Notes under the pieces: model-generated
What the model was told of the DNA's origin: nothing
What the model saw: only the letters and a program-made list of their open reading frames with translations
Databases searched by the model: none
Part shown: positions 17,049 through 26,590 of the stretch, one piece after another
Numbering within the stretch: the stretch's first letter is position 1
Layout: each line of letters opens with the position of its first letter
Made by a program: the position numbers and the translations under genes
From: Desulfomicrobium escambiense DSM 10707
GTDB taxonomy: Bacteria; Desulfobacterota; Desulfovibrionia; Desulfovibrionales; Desulfomicrobiaceae
DNA length: 64,000 nt
Reading direction: 5' to 3'
Assembly: GCF_000428825.1 (NCBI RefSeq)
Contig: NZ_AUAR01000002.1
Coordinates: 62,001 to 126,000 of the forward strand

Positions 17049-18659
17049 ATGCCCCCATTTCTGCAGACCACTCTGGCCAAGGCCACGGACTTCTGGACCA
17101 ACAAATCCCTGGCCCAGCGCATCCTCCTCGGAGGGCTGCTGGCCTCGCTCATCGTCACGTTCTTCGGCATGATCTTCTGGATGAACAGAACCGACTACAA
17201 GGTCCTCTACAGCCAGCTCTACCAGGAAGACGCCGCCAGCGTGGTCAGCTACCTGCAGAAGGAGAAGATCCCCTACCAGATCTCCGAAGGCGGGACGGCC
17301 ATATTGGTGCCCGCGGACCAGGTCTACGAGGCCCGGCTCAAGCTGGCCGGCGAAGGCTCCCTGCACGGCCAGGGCGTGGGCTTCGAGCTCTTCGACGAGA
17401 ACAACATCGGCCAGACCAACTTCGTGCAGGGCATCAACTACCAGCGCGCCCTGCAGGGCGAACTGTCGCGCACCATCTCGGAGCTGGCCGAAGTCGACAA
17501 CGCCCGAGTGCATCTCGTGCTGCCGAGCAAGAGCCTCTTCGTCGAGGAGCAGGCCCCGCCGTCGGCAGCCATCATGCTCAAGCTCAAAGGCGGCCGCTCC
17601 CTTTCGTCCCAGCAGGTCCAGGCCATCGTCAACCTGGTGTCCACCAGCGTCGAAGGCATGACGGCCGAACACATCACCCTGGCCGACAGCCGGGGCAAGG
17701 TCCTGTACGAGCCCAAGTCCGACACGGACATGACGGGCATGACGTCCACGCAGCTCGAATACCAGACGGGCCTGCAGCGCAGCCTCGAACAACGCATCGA
17801 GCAGCTTCTGGTGCCCATCGTCGGCCCCGGCCGGGTCATCGCCCGGGTCAACGCCGACCTGGACTTCAACCGCACGACCATCCGCAAGGAAATTTTCGAC
17901 CCCAAGTCCGCCGTGGTCCGCAGCGAGGTCAAGAGCGAGGAGGAGAGCCGCGGCTCGGCCAATGTCGCCGGCGGCACGCCCGACCCCAACTACCAGGGTG
18001 AGAACGACCGGACGGCCTCGGGCACGGCCCAGTCCAGCACCCGCACCTCCGCCACGACCAATTTCGATATCAACCGCGAGGAGCAGCAGATCGTCTCGCA
18101 GGTCGGCAGCATCAAGCGCCTGAGCGTGGCCGTTCTGGTTGACGGGAAGTACACGCAGCAGCAGGATGGGACCTTCGCCTTCGAGGCCCTCCCCGCCGAC
18201 CAGCTAGCCCAGCTGCGCCAGCTGACCCAGCGGGCGGTGGGCTTCGACGACCAGCGCGGCGACGCCATCGAGGTGTCATCAATCTCCTTCGGCGAGCCGG
18301 CAGGAGCCGAGCAGGCCCCGCTGCTGGACGTGGCCTCCAGGTACTTCCAGCTCCTGGGCAAGCCGCTTCTGAACACGCTGGTCATCCTGCTCTTCCTGCT
18401 CTTCGTGGCCCGTCCCGTGGTCCTGGCCCTCATCCGGCCCAAGGTCACGGAGCCCACCACGGTGCAGGAGGCCCAGGAACTCGGCGCGGCCCAGGAGCTC
18501 ATGGCCCTGACCGAAGGCATGACCGAAGAGGACCTGGCCGCGGTGGACGCGGTCAAGCGCATCGAGAACGCCAAGCATCTGGCGCAGCAGCTGGTGGATC
18601 AGAACATGGACCAGGCGGTCATGATCATGCGCCAGTGGCTGACCCAGGGAGAAGCATAA
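17049..18659 (+). CDS. fliF: Flagellar MS-ring protein FliF
   Basis: Forms the MS ring in the inner membrane, on which the rotor and export gate are built. The 536-aa protein has an N-terminal membrane segment at about residues 25-45 and YscJ-like ring-building motifs (YKVLYSQLYQEDAASVVSYL, LPSKSLFVEEQ). A second membrane segment lies near residue 435 (LLNTLVILLFLLFVARPVV). The C-terminus (EDLAAVDAVKRIENAKHLA) binds FliG. Its stop is directly followed by the fliG ATG. Confidence 0.96.
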   Translation: MPPFLQTTLAKATDFWTNKSLAQRILLGGLLASLIVTFFGMIFWMNRTDYKVLYSQLYQEDAASVVSYLQKEKIPYQISEGGTAILVPADQVYEARLKLAGEGSLHGQGVGFELFDENNIGQTNFVQGINYQRALQGELSRTISELAEVDNARVHLVLPSKSLFVEEQAPPSAAIMLKLKGGRSLSSQQVQAIVNLVSTSVEGMTAEHITLADSRGKVLYEPKSDTDMTGMTSTQLEYQTGLQRSLEQRIEQLLVPIVGPGRVIARVNADLDFNRTTIRKEIFDPKSAVVRSEVKSEEESRGSANVAGGTPDPNYQGENDRTASGTAQSSTRTSATTNFDINREEQQIVSQVGSIKRLSVAVLVDGKYTQQQDGTFAFEALPADQLAQLRQLTQRAVGFDDQRGDAIEVSSISFGEPAGAEQAPLLDVASRYFQLLGKPLLNTLVILLFLLFVARPVVLALIRPKVTEPTTVQEAQELGAAQELMALTEGMTEEDLAAVDAVKRIENAKHLAQQLVDQNMDQAVMIMRQWLTQGEA

Positions 18660-19670
18660 ATGGCTGCACCAGTCGGCAAGCTCACGGGCCCCCAGAAAAC
18701 GGCCGTCCTCATCCTGGCCCTTGGCGACGCCTTCGCCTCGGAAGTTTTCAAGAAATTCGACCGCGCCGAGATCACGGCCGTGTCCCGGGCCATGGCCAAG
18801 CTCGACTCCGTGGGCAAGGAACAGGCCGAAGAAGTGCTGCGGGAATTCAACCAGGCCATGACCATCGGCAAGGAGATGCTCTACGGCGGCCCCGAACAGG
18901 TGCGCAAGATGATCTCCTCCAACCTGGACTCCGACACTGCCCGTTACATCCTGGACGAACTCGATTTCGACTCGGGCCCGGTTCCCTTCAAGGAACTCGG
19001 CAACGTCAGCCCCAAGATCCTGGCCCAGATCCTGCGCAACGAGCACCCGCAGACCCTGGCCCTCATCCTGGGCCACCTGCCGCCCGAAAGCGCCGGCAAC
19101 CTGCTGCAGAACATGGGCCCGGGCGTACGGGCCGAGGTGCTCATCCGCCTGGCCAAACTGGAGGCCGTGGCCGAGGAGATGCTCGTCGAGGTGGACCGCG
19201 TGCTGCAGAGCCAGCTCATCGCCATCGGCGGCAAGGAAGGCCGCAAGGTGGGCGGTGTGAGCTCCGTGGCCGAGATTCTGAACGCCATCGACCGCGCCAC
19301 CGAAGAGGAGATCATGGCCGACATCGAAGAGGAGAGCGCGCAGCTGGCCGAAGAGATCAAGCAGCTCATGTTCGTCTTCGAGGACATCATGAAGATCGAC
19401 GATCGCGGCATCCGCGAAATTCTGAAGGAAATCAGCAACGAGGACCTGACCATGTCCCTGAAGACGGCTCCCGAGGAACTGCGCGAGAAGTTCTTCAAGA
19501 ACCTGTCCGAACGCGCCGGCAACATGATCCGCGAGGACTTGGAGATCATGGGCCCGGTCAAGCTCTCGGAAGTCGAGTCCGCGCAGCAGAACATCGTCAA
19601 GCAGGTGCGCCGCCTGGAGGCCGAGGGCCGCATCGTCATCGCCGGCAGCGGAGGCGAAGTCCTTGTCTGA
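18660..19670 (+). CDS. fliG: Flagellar motor switch protein FliG
   Basis: Rotor switch component that contacts the stator and sets rotation direction. The 336-aa protein shows the FliG middle-domain EHPQTLALILGHLPPESAG (EHPQ motif) and the C-terminal torque domain with charged residues around KTAPEELREKFFKNLSERA. It starts with no gap after fliF. Full length for the family. Confidence 0.97.
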   Translation: MAAPVGKLTGPQKTAVLILALGDAFASEVFKKFDRAEITAVSRAMAKLDSVGKEQAEEVLREFNQAMTIGKEMLYGGPEQVRKMISSNLDSDTARYILDELDFDSGPVPFKELGNVSPKILAQILRNEHPQTLALILGHLPPESAGNLLQNMGPGVRAEVLIRLAKLEAVAEEMLVEVDRVLQSQLIAIGGKEGRKVGGVSSVAEILNAIDRATEEEIMADIEEESAQLAEEIKQLMFVFEDIMKIDDRGIREILKEISNEDLTMSLKTAPEELREKFFKNLSERAGNMIREDLEIMGPVKLSEVESAQQNIVKQVRRLEAEGRIVIAGSGGEVLV

Positions 19671-20361
19671 GCACCCTCCCCTCACCGGAAGGCTCATCCG
19701 CGGCATGCGCCACGGCGATTTCAGCGTCATGAACCGCCCCGCGTCCGCAACCTGGAACGACGAAACAGAGGCCAGATACATGGAACAGGTACGGGAACGC
19801 GCGCAGCAGATGGCCAGGGAGATTCTGGCCCAGGCGCTGGCGGAGGCCGAGCAGATCCGGCGCCAGGCCAGGGACGAGGGGCTGGCGGACGCCCGGAACG
19901 AAGTCAAGGCACTCGCCGAGGCCGAGGCCGCCAAGGTTTCGGGTTTCCTCGGCCAATTGAAGGCCGCGCTGACCGCCGAAAAGGAACGTGTCTACGCCGA
20001 ACACCGGCAGTCCCTTTTCCGGGTCCTGCAGCTGGCCTTCGAGAAAACTCTCGGCGTCATGCTCGACGAGGAGCGTGAACGCGTGCTGAACGCCCTGTTC
20101 GAGGAGGCCATCGCTCAGCTGCAGACCACGGGCTGCATCACGGTCCACGTCTGCCCGGCTGACCTGGATCTGGCCAGAAGCCTCGTCGAGAAGACCCGGG
20201 AGCAGCGTCCCGATCTGCCCGAACTGCGTGTCTGCCAGTGCGCGGACCTCGAACTCGGCGGCGTGCGCGTCGAGAGCGGAGACGGCCTGGTGGACAACTC
20301 CGTGACCAGCCGCTTCGAGCAGGTCAGGGCCATCCTCGAAGGGTTCAAGGACAATTCATGA
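19663..20361 (+). CDS. fliH: Flagellar export regulator FliH
   Basis: Stator of the flagellar export ATPase, which binds and restrains FliI. The 232-aa protein has a long Ala/Glu/Arg-rich coiled coil (about residues 40-110) and a C-terminal domain resembling the V/F-ATPase stator. The chosen start is TTG at 19663, overlapping the fliG stop by 8 bases, because GGAGG lies 8 bases before it. ATG 19705 is an alternative. fliI overlaps the stop by ATGA. Confidence 0.85.
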   Translation: MSEHPPLTGRLIRGMRHGDFSVMNRPASATWNDETEARYMEQVRERAQQMAREILAQALAEAEQIRRQARDEGLADARNEVKALAEAEAAKVSGFLGQLKAALTAEKERVYAEHRQSLFRVLQLAFEKTLGVMLDEERERVLNALFEEAIAQLQTTGCITVHVCPADLDLARSLVEKTREQRPDLPELRVCQCADLELGGVRVESGDGLVDNSVTSRFEQVRAILEGFKDNS

Positions 20362-21704
20362 CGGCCGACCTGGACGGCACGCTGCAGCTCCTCTCCGGCC
20401 TGCAGCCAGCCCAGGCCTACGGCAAGGTGACCAAGGTCGTGGGCCTGGTGGCGGAAGGCCGCGGCATCAAGGCCCCCCTGGGCTCCGTGTGCCAGCTGCT
20501 GCCCGGCGACCCGAACCGGCCGGTCATCAACGCCGAGGTCGTGGGCTTCCGCGACGACGTCATGCTGCTCATGCCCTACGGCGAGATGCGCGGCATCCGG
20601 CCCGGCAGCCTCATCCGCAACACGAGCACACCGCCACATTTCCCCGTGGGCCAGCGCTATCTCGGCCACGCCGTCGACGCCTTCGGTGCAAGCCTCGACC
20701 CCGGCGTGACCCTCCACCCGGCCCGCCACTATCCCCTGCACGCCGACCCGCCCAACCCGCTGACCCGCCCGCGCATCACCGACCCCCTGGACGTGGGCGT
20801 GCGCGCCATCAACGGGCTGCTGACCCTAGGCAAGGGCCAACGCGTGGGCATCATGGCCGGCTCGGGCGTGGGCAAGAGCACGCTCATGGGCATGTTCGCG
20901 CGCTACACGTCGGCCGACGTCAACGTCATCGGGCTCATCGGCGAACGCGGCCGCGAGGTGGTGGATTTCATCGAGAAGGATCTGGGGCCCGAAGGGCTGG
21001 CGCGGTCGGTCCTGGTTGTGGCCACCTCGGACCAGGGCCCGCTGGTGCGCATGCGCGCGGCCTACGCGGCCACGGCCATGGCCGAGTTCTTCCGCGACCA
21101 GGGCAAGGACGTGCTCTTCATGATGGACTCGGTCACGCGCTTCGCCATGGCCGCGCGCGAGGTGGGCCTGGCCGCGGGCGAGCCGCCGACCACGCGGGGC
21201 TACACGCCGACGGTCTTTTCCCACCTGCCGCGATTGCTCGAGCGGGCCGGCAGGTCGGCCAAGGGCAGCATCACCGGCATCTACACCGTGCTGGTCGAGG
21301 GCGACGACTTCAACGAGCCAGTGGCCGACGCCGTGCGGTCCATCCTGGACGGGCACATCGTCCTGACCCGCGACCTTGCGGACCAGGGCCACTACCCGTC
21401 CATCGACGTCCTCAAGAGCGTCAGCCGCCTGGCCTCAGACGTGACCCCCGGCCCCGTGATCGCCGCCGGGCGCAAGCTCATCCGGCATCTGTCAACCTTC
21501 CGGCGCGTCGAGGACATGGTCAACATCGGCGCCTACGCCCAGGGCACCAACGCCGAGATCGACCAGGCCCTGGAGATGATCTCGCCCATCAGAAACTACC
21601 TTCAGCAGAACATCGAAGAGCGATCCACCCTGGAACAGTCCTTCGACGCCCTGCAGAAGCTCACGGGGCAACCCGTCCACAAGTCCGTCAGGCCACGCGC
21701 CTAA
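20358..21704 (+). CDS. fliI: Flagellum-specific export ATPase FliI
   Basis: Hexameric ATPase of the flagellar type III export apparatus. The 448-aa protein has Walker A GIMAGSGVGKSTLMG, the GLIGERGREVVDFIE segment, Walker B (VLFMMDSVTRFAMAAREV) and DGHIVLTRDLADQGHYPSID. Start overlaps fliH by four bases. It is the last plus-strand gene of the run and no fliJ follows. Its stop overlaps the stop of the convergent PilB-like gene by three bases (21702-21704 against 21701-21703 region). Confidence 0.97.
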   Translation: MTADLDGTLQLLSGLQPAQAYGKVTKVVGLVAEGRGIKAPLGSVCQLLPGDPNRPVINAEVVGFRDDVMLLMPYGEMRGIRPGSLIRNTSTPPHFPVGQRYLGHAVDAFGASLDPGVTLHPARHYPLHADPPNPLTRPRITDPLDVGVRAINGLLTLGKGQRVGIMAGSGVGKSTLMGMFARYTSADVNVIGLIGERGREVVDFIEKDLGPEGLARSVLVVATSDQGPLVRMRAAYAATAMAEFFRDQGKDVLFMMDSVTRFAMAAREVGLAAGEPPTTRGYTPTVFSHLPRLLERAGRSAKGSITGIYTVLVEGDDFNEPVADAVRSILDGHIVLTRDLADQGHYPSIDVLKSVSRLASDVTPGPVIAAGRKLIRHLSTFRRVEDMVNIGAYAQGTNAEIDQALEMISPIRNYLQQNIEERSTLEQSFDALQKLTGQPVHKSVRPRA

Positions 21705-23488
21705 TCGATGGAACCTCCGGCCACACGCAGCACCTCCTCGTAGGTCGTCACCCCGCGGACGACGCGCTCCATGCCGTCGTCCATGAGGGAGCGCACGCCC
21801 TTCCTGCGCACCAGCGACCGCAGGTCCGCCAGGTCCACGTTGCGGCGGATGGCCTCCTTGACCTCCGTGTCGTAGGGCAGGATCTCGAAGATGCCCGTGC
21901 GCCCGTAATAGCCCGTCTGGCGGCAGTGATCGCAGCCGCGCCCCTTCCACAGCATCTGGTCCTTGGCGATGTAGCCCGCCAGCCCCAGGGCCGTGATCTC
22001 GTCGTAGTCCGGCTTGAATTGCGCCTTGCAGTTCGGGCAGATGTTGCGCACCAGGCGCTGGGCCATGCAGCCGATGACGGCGGCGTTGATGAGGTAGGCG
22101 TCCAGGCCCAGGTCCAGCAGGCGGGTAAGGGCGGAACTGGCGTCGTTGGTGTGCAGGGTCGAGAAGACGATGTGCCCGGTCAGGGCGGCCTGCACGGCCT
22201 GCTCCGCCGTCTCCAGGTCGCGCATCTCGCCGATCATGACGATGTCGGGGTCCTGGCGCAGGATGTGGCGCAGCATCTGCCCGAAGGTCACGCCTATGCG
22301 CGACTGGATGCCGATCTGGTTGAAGTCGTCCACCACCATTTCGATGGGGTCTTCGAGAGTGACCACGTTGACCTGCGGGTTGGCCAGGACCTTCAGGGTC
22401 GAGTAGAGCGTCGTGGACTTGCCGCTGCCCGTGGGGCCCGTGACCAGGATGAGGCCGTAGGTGTGGCGCAGGAAGCGACTGAAGGTCTCGAACTGCTCGG
22501 GCAGCATGCCCAGCTCCTGCAGGTTCTTGAGGGTGCTGTCGCTGGAGAGCAGGCGCATGACCATCTTCTCGCCAAAGGCCACGGGCACCGTCGAGACGCG
22601 CACGTCCGTGGGCACCCCGCCCAGCACCAGCTGCACGCGCCCGTCCTGGGGCCGGCGCTTTTCGGATATGTCCAGGCGGCTCATGCCCTTGAGTCGGTTG
22701 ATCATGGCCAGGTGCACGGTCATGGGCAGGCGGTGCAGGTCGTGCAGAATGCCGTCGATGCGGAAGCGGACCAATGCGTGGTCGCGCTTGGGCTCGACGT
22801 GGATGTCGCTGGCCCGCTCGCGCAGGGCCGATCGCAGCAGGTAGTCCACGGCCTTGATGATGTGCCGCTGGGAGTCCGGGTCCGACTTGTCGGACACCTT
22901 GACCCGCGCCTCCAGGTTGCCGATCTCGTTGGAGGACATGAACTCGATCTCGGCGGCCTGGATGGCCGTGCGGAACTGGTAATAGTCGTCGATGAGGCGG
23001 TTGATGTCCTGGCGGGTGGAGAGGAAGACTTTGTAAGGCAGGTCGCTGACCCGCTCCATGTCGTGCCACAGCTCGGGACGGAAGGGGTTGAAGACCGCAA
23101 GTTCCAGTTCCCCGTCGCGGATCATGATCGGGACCAGGGTGTTCATGCGCGCGAAGCTTTCGGAGATGGTCCTGGTGGTCACCTCCAGGTCCAGGTCGAA
23201 GGGGTCCACGCGCCTGAACTCCAGCCCCTCGCGGCGCGCCACGGCCTTGAGGATGACGTCCTCGGTGATGCGCATCTCGGGCCCGCCGGGTTCCTTGGGC
23301 GCCTTGCGGATGTTGAAGCGGATGAGGCTGTCTATGCCCTCGCCGCAGTCCAGGTCGATGTCGTTCCTGCGCGCGTGCTCGGTGATGATCTCCGCCTGGG
23401 CCGCGCTTATTTCCCCTTCGCTCGTCAGGGTCTCCAACAGATACCGCAGGGAATAGGTGATCCGCTTATTCTTCACGCCGCTCTGCAT
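21701..23488 (-). CDS. PilB/GspE-family secretion or pilus ATPase
   Basis: A 595-aa hexameric ATPase of the type II secretion/type IV pilus group. An N-terminal MshEN/GspE-like domain (to about residue 200) precedes the ATPase core. The core has Walker [14 protein letters not shown], an Asp box ([16 protein letters not shown]), Walker B ([15 protein letters not shown]), a His box ([12 protein letters not shown]) and a tetracysteine zinc motif CPNC...CDHC. No other pilus or secretion genes are in the window, so the machine it powers is unknown. The 5' end overlaps the rfaE2 3' end by 23 bases. GGGGGGAG lies very close to the ATG. Confidence 0.88.
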   Translation of the reverse strand: MQSGVKNKRITYSLRYLLETLTSEGEISAAQAEIITEHARRNDIDLDCGEGIDSLIRFNIRKAPKEPGGPEMRITEDVILKAVARREGLEFRRVDPFDLDLEVTTRTISESFARMNTLVPIMIRDGELELAVFNPFRPELWHDMERVSDLPYKVFLSTRQDINRLIDDYYQFRTAIQAAEIEFMSSNEIGNLEARVKVSDKSDPDSQRHIIKAVDYLLRSALRERASDIHVEPKRDHALVRFRIDGILHDLHRLPMTVHLAMINRLKGMSRLDISEKRRPQDGRVQLVLGGVPTDVRVSTVPVAFGEKMVMRLLSSDSTLKNLQELGMLPEQFETFSRFLRHTYGLILVTGPTGSGKSTTLYSTLKVLANPQVNVVTLEDPIEMVVDDFNQIGIQSRIGVTFGQMLRHILRQDPDIVMIGEMRDLETAEQAVQAALTGHIVFSTLHTNDASSALTRLLDLGLDAYLINAAVIGCMAQRLVRNICPNCKAQFKPDYDEITALGLAGYIAKDQMLWKGRGCDHCRQTGYYGRTGIFEILPYDTEVKEAIRRNVDLADLRSLVRRKGVRSLMDDGMERVVRGVTTYEEVLRVAGGSID

Positions 23489-23969
23489 GGCTCCCCCCCG
23501 CGTTCATGGCCATAATTCTGTCGATGATGCCCGTGGTCGAATGGCCCGGAAGCAGCGGGATGGACAGCACCCTGCCGCCGCGCTCCTCGACCAGGTCACG
23601 GCCGACGATGCGGTCCACGCTCCAGTCGCCGCCCTTGACCAGAATGTCCGGGGCCACGGCCCTGATCAGCTCGTACGGGGTATCTTCCTCGAAAATCACA
23701 ACGTGGTCGACGCAGGCCAGGGCCGACAGGACCATGGCCCGACTCGCCTCGTCGTTGACGGGCCGGGTCGGCCCCTTGAGGCGGCGCACCGAGGCGTCGC
23801 TGTTCAGGCCGACCACGAGGCGTTCGCCCAAATCCCGCGCGCGCTGGAGGTAGTCCACATGGCCGGGGTGCAGGATGTCGAAGCAACCGTTGGTGAAGAC
23901 CACCCCGCCCCTGCCGGCGAGCCTGTGCGCCTCGTGGCGCCCTAAAATCTTGTTCCTGGTGTCGTGCAT
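23466..23969 (-). CDS. rfaE2: D-glycero-beta-D-manno-heptose 1-phosphate adenylyltransferase
   Basis: Makes ADP-heptose for the LPS inner core. The 167-aa protein is the single-domain form (C-terminal half of E. coli HldE). It has the nucleotidyltransferase motif [18 protein letters not shown] and the downstream [13 protein letters not shown] and GHSTTGII segments. The kinase half is a separate gene (hldA) at 30502. ATG 23969 is the most likely start, though its ribosome site is weak. It is divergent from the unknown gene at 24039. Confidence 0.92.
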   Translation of the reverse strand: MHDTRNKILGRHEAHRLAGRGGVVFTNGCFDILHPGHVDYLQRARDLGERLVVGLNSDASVRRLKGPTRPVNDEASRAMVLSALACVDHVVIFEEDTPYELIRAVAPDILVKGGDWSVDRIVGRDLVEERGGRVLSIPLLPGHSTTGIIDRIMAMNAGGSHAERREE

Positions 23970-24038
23970 GGGTTCATGGGGTTTGACGTGAGCAAGGCCG
24001 TGCCGTACATGACGCGGAAAATTCCGCCGGGTAACGCG

Positions 24039-24812
24039 ATGTCCAAAAGCTGGCTTCAGACCAAACACGATTCCTTTGTCCGTGACGTGCTGCGCGATTT
24101 CTGCCAAATCGCCAGCGCCATGGAAACACATTTTTCCGAATTCGACGCCAGCGGGTCCGTCAGCTTCCATTTCTTCGACGACATCCTCGGCCGGCAGAAC
24201 AGCAAGGGCCCTCTGTGGCGCCTCAAGGACACGTCCCACCTGCTGTTCCGCAACGAAGAGCCGTCGCACCTGTCGGTCCTTGGCGAATACCTGGACTGGG
24301 CTCTGGGCTACATCTTCCACGAGTGCATCAAGCTCAAGGAGGACGCCTACCAGCAGATGAACTACAAACCGCGCTTCAAGCAGCTGCAGCGCAGCACGTC
24401 CCTGACGCCGGAGGAGCAGCACATCGGCTCCGAACTCTACGCCGTCATCAGGCAGACGTCCGAAAGCATCGAGCGGGAGGTGCGCCGCGTGCGCTTCATC
24501 CTCTTCCACTGCAAGCGCATGTTCATCCTATATCTTCCCATGCACCGTGAAAACCCCTTGCTGGCGCGTTTTCTGTACGCCCAGAACGACCTTGTGCGCA
24601 GCGTGTTCAAAGGGTACGCAGACGAATTGATAGAGGCCGTCTACCGCGACGGCGTGCACCGCATGTACGAACTGGCCGCCCAGTCCCTGGAGGAGGGCGG
24701 CTGGCTCGACGAAGCGTCCAAGGCGCGGGCCGCCGCGGCCAAGGAACCGCGGCCGGAAAAAAAGCTTGAAATCGCCGCCGGCGATGCTAGGTTTTCGAAC
24801 ACTGGCTCGTGA
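24039..24812 (+). CDS. Protein of unknown function, helical
   Basis: A 257-aa soluble protein that I do not recognise. It is largely alpha-helical and charged, rich in aromatic residues in the middle ([39 protein letters not shown]). No signal peptide, nucleotide-binding or metal motif is visible. The last 40 residues are Lys/Glu/Ala-rich and look disordered. The frame is open upstream, so starts at 24009, 23976 or a GTG at 23964 are possible; the ribosome sites are all weak. It leads a same-strand run with the lipoprotein and coaBC. Confidence 0.65.
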   Translation: MSKSWLQTKHDSFVRDVLRDFCQIASAMETHFSEFDASGSVSFHFFDDILGRQNSKGPLWRLKDTSHLLFRNEEPSHLSVLGEYLDWALGYIFHECIKLKEDAYQQMNYKPRFKQLQRSTSLTPEEQHIGSELYAVIRQTSESIEREVRRVRFILFHCKRMFILYLPMHRENPLLARFLYAQNDLVRSVFKGYADELIEAVYRDGVHRMYELAAQSLEEGGWLDEASKARAAAAKEPRPEKKLEIAAGDARFSNTGS

Positions 24813-24848
24813 TATTTCCAAACTTTAACGAACGTGAAGGATGCCACC

Positions 24849-25382
24849 ATGCGTTACCTGAAATGTCTCGTCCTCGCCCTGCTGCTCGCCTCGTGGGGCT
24901 GCGCCGGATCGGATCTCATGGGCTCCGGTTCCGAGGACCCGGCAGCGCCCAAAGTGCAGCAAAGCTTCTTCTATGATTACAACGACATACGCGTCCCGGA
25001 AGAGATGGAGATCCAGACCGACAAGTCCTCCATCACCCCGACGGCCGACGGCAAGTTCGGCACGATGAAGTTCAAGGGTTGGGCCGAACCCATTTCCCTC
25101 TTCGACTTCTTCTTCCACAACATGCCCAAGGACGGTTGGACCATGGTCACCTACCAGAAGTACCAGCGCTTTTTCCTGGTCTTCACCAAGGACAACCGGG
25201 TCTGCATGATCAACATCGAGGAGACGCCCCTCTGGTACACCTGGCTCGAAATCAAGGTCAGCCCGAAGGTCGGCAACACGTACTCCCCGGCCTATTCCAC
25301 CGGCGGCCAGCCCATGGACACCTATCCCTCCTCGGGGGCCACGGGCGCGCCCGCGGAAGGTGAGAGGACCCTCAGCCAGTGA
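24849..25382 (+). CDS. Putative outer-membrane lipoprotein, unknown function
   Basis: A 177-aa protein with a type II signal peptide (MRYLKCLVLALLLASWGC). The lipobox is slightly unusual, with Ser-Trp-Gly before the Cys. The mature part has a central domain around DYNDIRVPEEMEI, GTMKFKGWAE and DFFFHNMPKDGWTMVTYQKY. The rest is a Ser/Thr/Pro-rich tail. GAAGG precedes the chosen ATG by 8 bases. Its stop overlaps the GTG start of coaBC. The biological role is unknown. Confidence 0.75.
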   Translation: MRYLKCLVLALLLASWGCAGSDLMGSGSEDPAAPKVQQSFFYDYNDIRVPEEMEIQTDKSSITPTADGKFGTMKFKGWAEPISLFDFFFHNMPKDGWTMVTYQKYQRFFLVFTKDNRVCMINIEETPLWYTWLEIKVSPKVGNTYSPAYSTGGQPMDTYPSSGATGAPAEGERTLSQ

Positions 25383-26590
25383 TCCCGGCCCACTATCTCT
25401 TCGACACGTTTCACGGGAAACGCGTCCATCTCGGAGTCACGGGCTCCATCGCAGCCTACAAGGCCCTGGACCTGACCAGGGCCTTTCTTCGTCTGAACAT
25501 CCAGGTCGGCGCGACCCTGACTGAGTCCGCCCGCCGGTTCGTCACGGACCTGTCCTTCGGGGCCCTGGGCGCAGACCCCCTGTTCACGGACATGTTCGCC
25601 GCCGGGATGAACTATGACCATCTCGAACCAGCCGTGGCCGACGCGTTCGTCGTGGCCCCGGCAACGGCCAACACGCTGGCCAGGATGGCGAACGGACTGG
25701 CCGACGACCTGCTCAGCTGCCAGCTTCTGGCCTACCCCGGCCCCGTACTCGTGGCGCCGGCCATGAATCCCCGCATGTGGTCCGCTCCGGCCACCAGACA
25801 CAACTGGGAGGTCTTGGGACAGCGAGGTGTCGTCCGTATCGAACCGGATTGCGGCAGCGTGGCCTGCGGCGACACCGGCCAGGGCCGGCTGGCGCCCCTG
25901 GAGGAAATTTTCATCCGCACCCTGGCCGCCCTCTCGCCCCAGGACATGCGCGGCAAGAAGGTCATGCTGACCCTGGGGCCCACGCGTGAATATTTCGACC
26001 GCGTCCGCTTCTGGTCCAACCCGTCCACCGGGACCATGGGTGCCTGCCTGGCCATCGCCGCGGCCCTGCGCGGCGCTGAAGTCACGGCCGTGACCGGCCC
26101 CGTGGATCTGCCCCTGCCGGCCATGATCCGCCGCATCCCCGTGGTCTCGGCCCGGGAGATGTTCGAGGCGGCACGCGACGTGTTCCCGTCCCAGGACATC
26201 GGCTGCTTCACGGCTGCCGTGGCTGACTTCCGGCCGCCGGCCTGCGAGTTGGGCAAGTTCAAGAAAGGCGGCGCGCCCCTGGCCCTGACCTTCGAACCCA
26301 ACCCCGACATCCTGGCCACCCTGAGCGGTCGCAAGAAACCCGGACAGGTGACCGTCGGCTTCGCGGCCGAGGCCCAGGACCTGGAACGCAACGCCGCCGG
26401 CAAGCTTGAGCGTAAGAACCTCGACCTCATCGTGGCCAACCCCGTGGACGAGGCCGGGGCCGGCTTCGCCACGCCGACCAACCGCGTGCTCGTCATGGAC
26501 CGCCACGGCAGGCGGGAATCCTGGCCGCAGTTGCCCAAGACCGAAATCGCCTGGAGGATCTGGGATTGGATCTCGATGAATACGCCCTGA
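25379..26590 (+). CDS. coaBC: Bifunctional CoaBC (4'-phosphopantothenoylcysteine synthase/decarboxylase)
   Basis: Two consecutive steps of coenzyme A synthesis. The 403-aa protein has the FMN-binding CoaC half (VHLGVTGSIAAYKALDL, APATANTLARMANG, APAMNPRMW, then a GSVACGDTGQGRL segment). The CoaB half follows from about residue 200 (MLTLGPTREYFDRVRFWSN, with the LGKFKK lysines). The start is GTG 25379, overlapping the lipoprotein stop. A parS-like site lies inside codons 10-15 (25407-25422). Secure assignment. Confidence 0.95.
   Translation: MIPAHYLFDTFHGKRVHLGVTGSIAAYKALDLTRAFLRLNIQVGATLTESARRFVTDLSFGALGADPLFTDMFAAGMNYDHLEPAVADAFVVAPATANTLARMANGLADDLLSCQLLAYPGPVLVAPAMNPRMWSAPATRHNWEVLGQRGVVRIEPDCGSVACGDTGQGRLAPLEEIFIRTLAALSPQDMRGKKVMLTLGPTREYFDRVRFWSNPSTGTMGACLAIAAALRGAEVTAVTGPVDLPLPAMIRRIPVVSAREMFEAARDVFPSQDIGCFTAAVADFRPPACELGKFKKGGAPLALTFEPNPDILATLSGRKKPGQVTVGFAAEAQDLERNAAGKLERKNLDLIVANPVDEAGAGFATPTNRVLVMDRHGRRESWPQLPKTEIAWRIWDWISMNTP
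25407..25422 (+). promoter_or_regulatory. parS-like site 1 (inside coaBC)
   Basis: CGTTTCACGGGAAACG contains the 14-mer GTTTCACGGGAAAC that recurs at 26793 and, reversed, at 28316. The general bacterial parS is TGTTTCACGTGAAACA, so 13 of 16 positions match. Presumed ParB-binding site. Confidence 0.7.
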
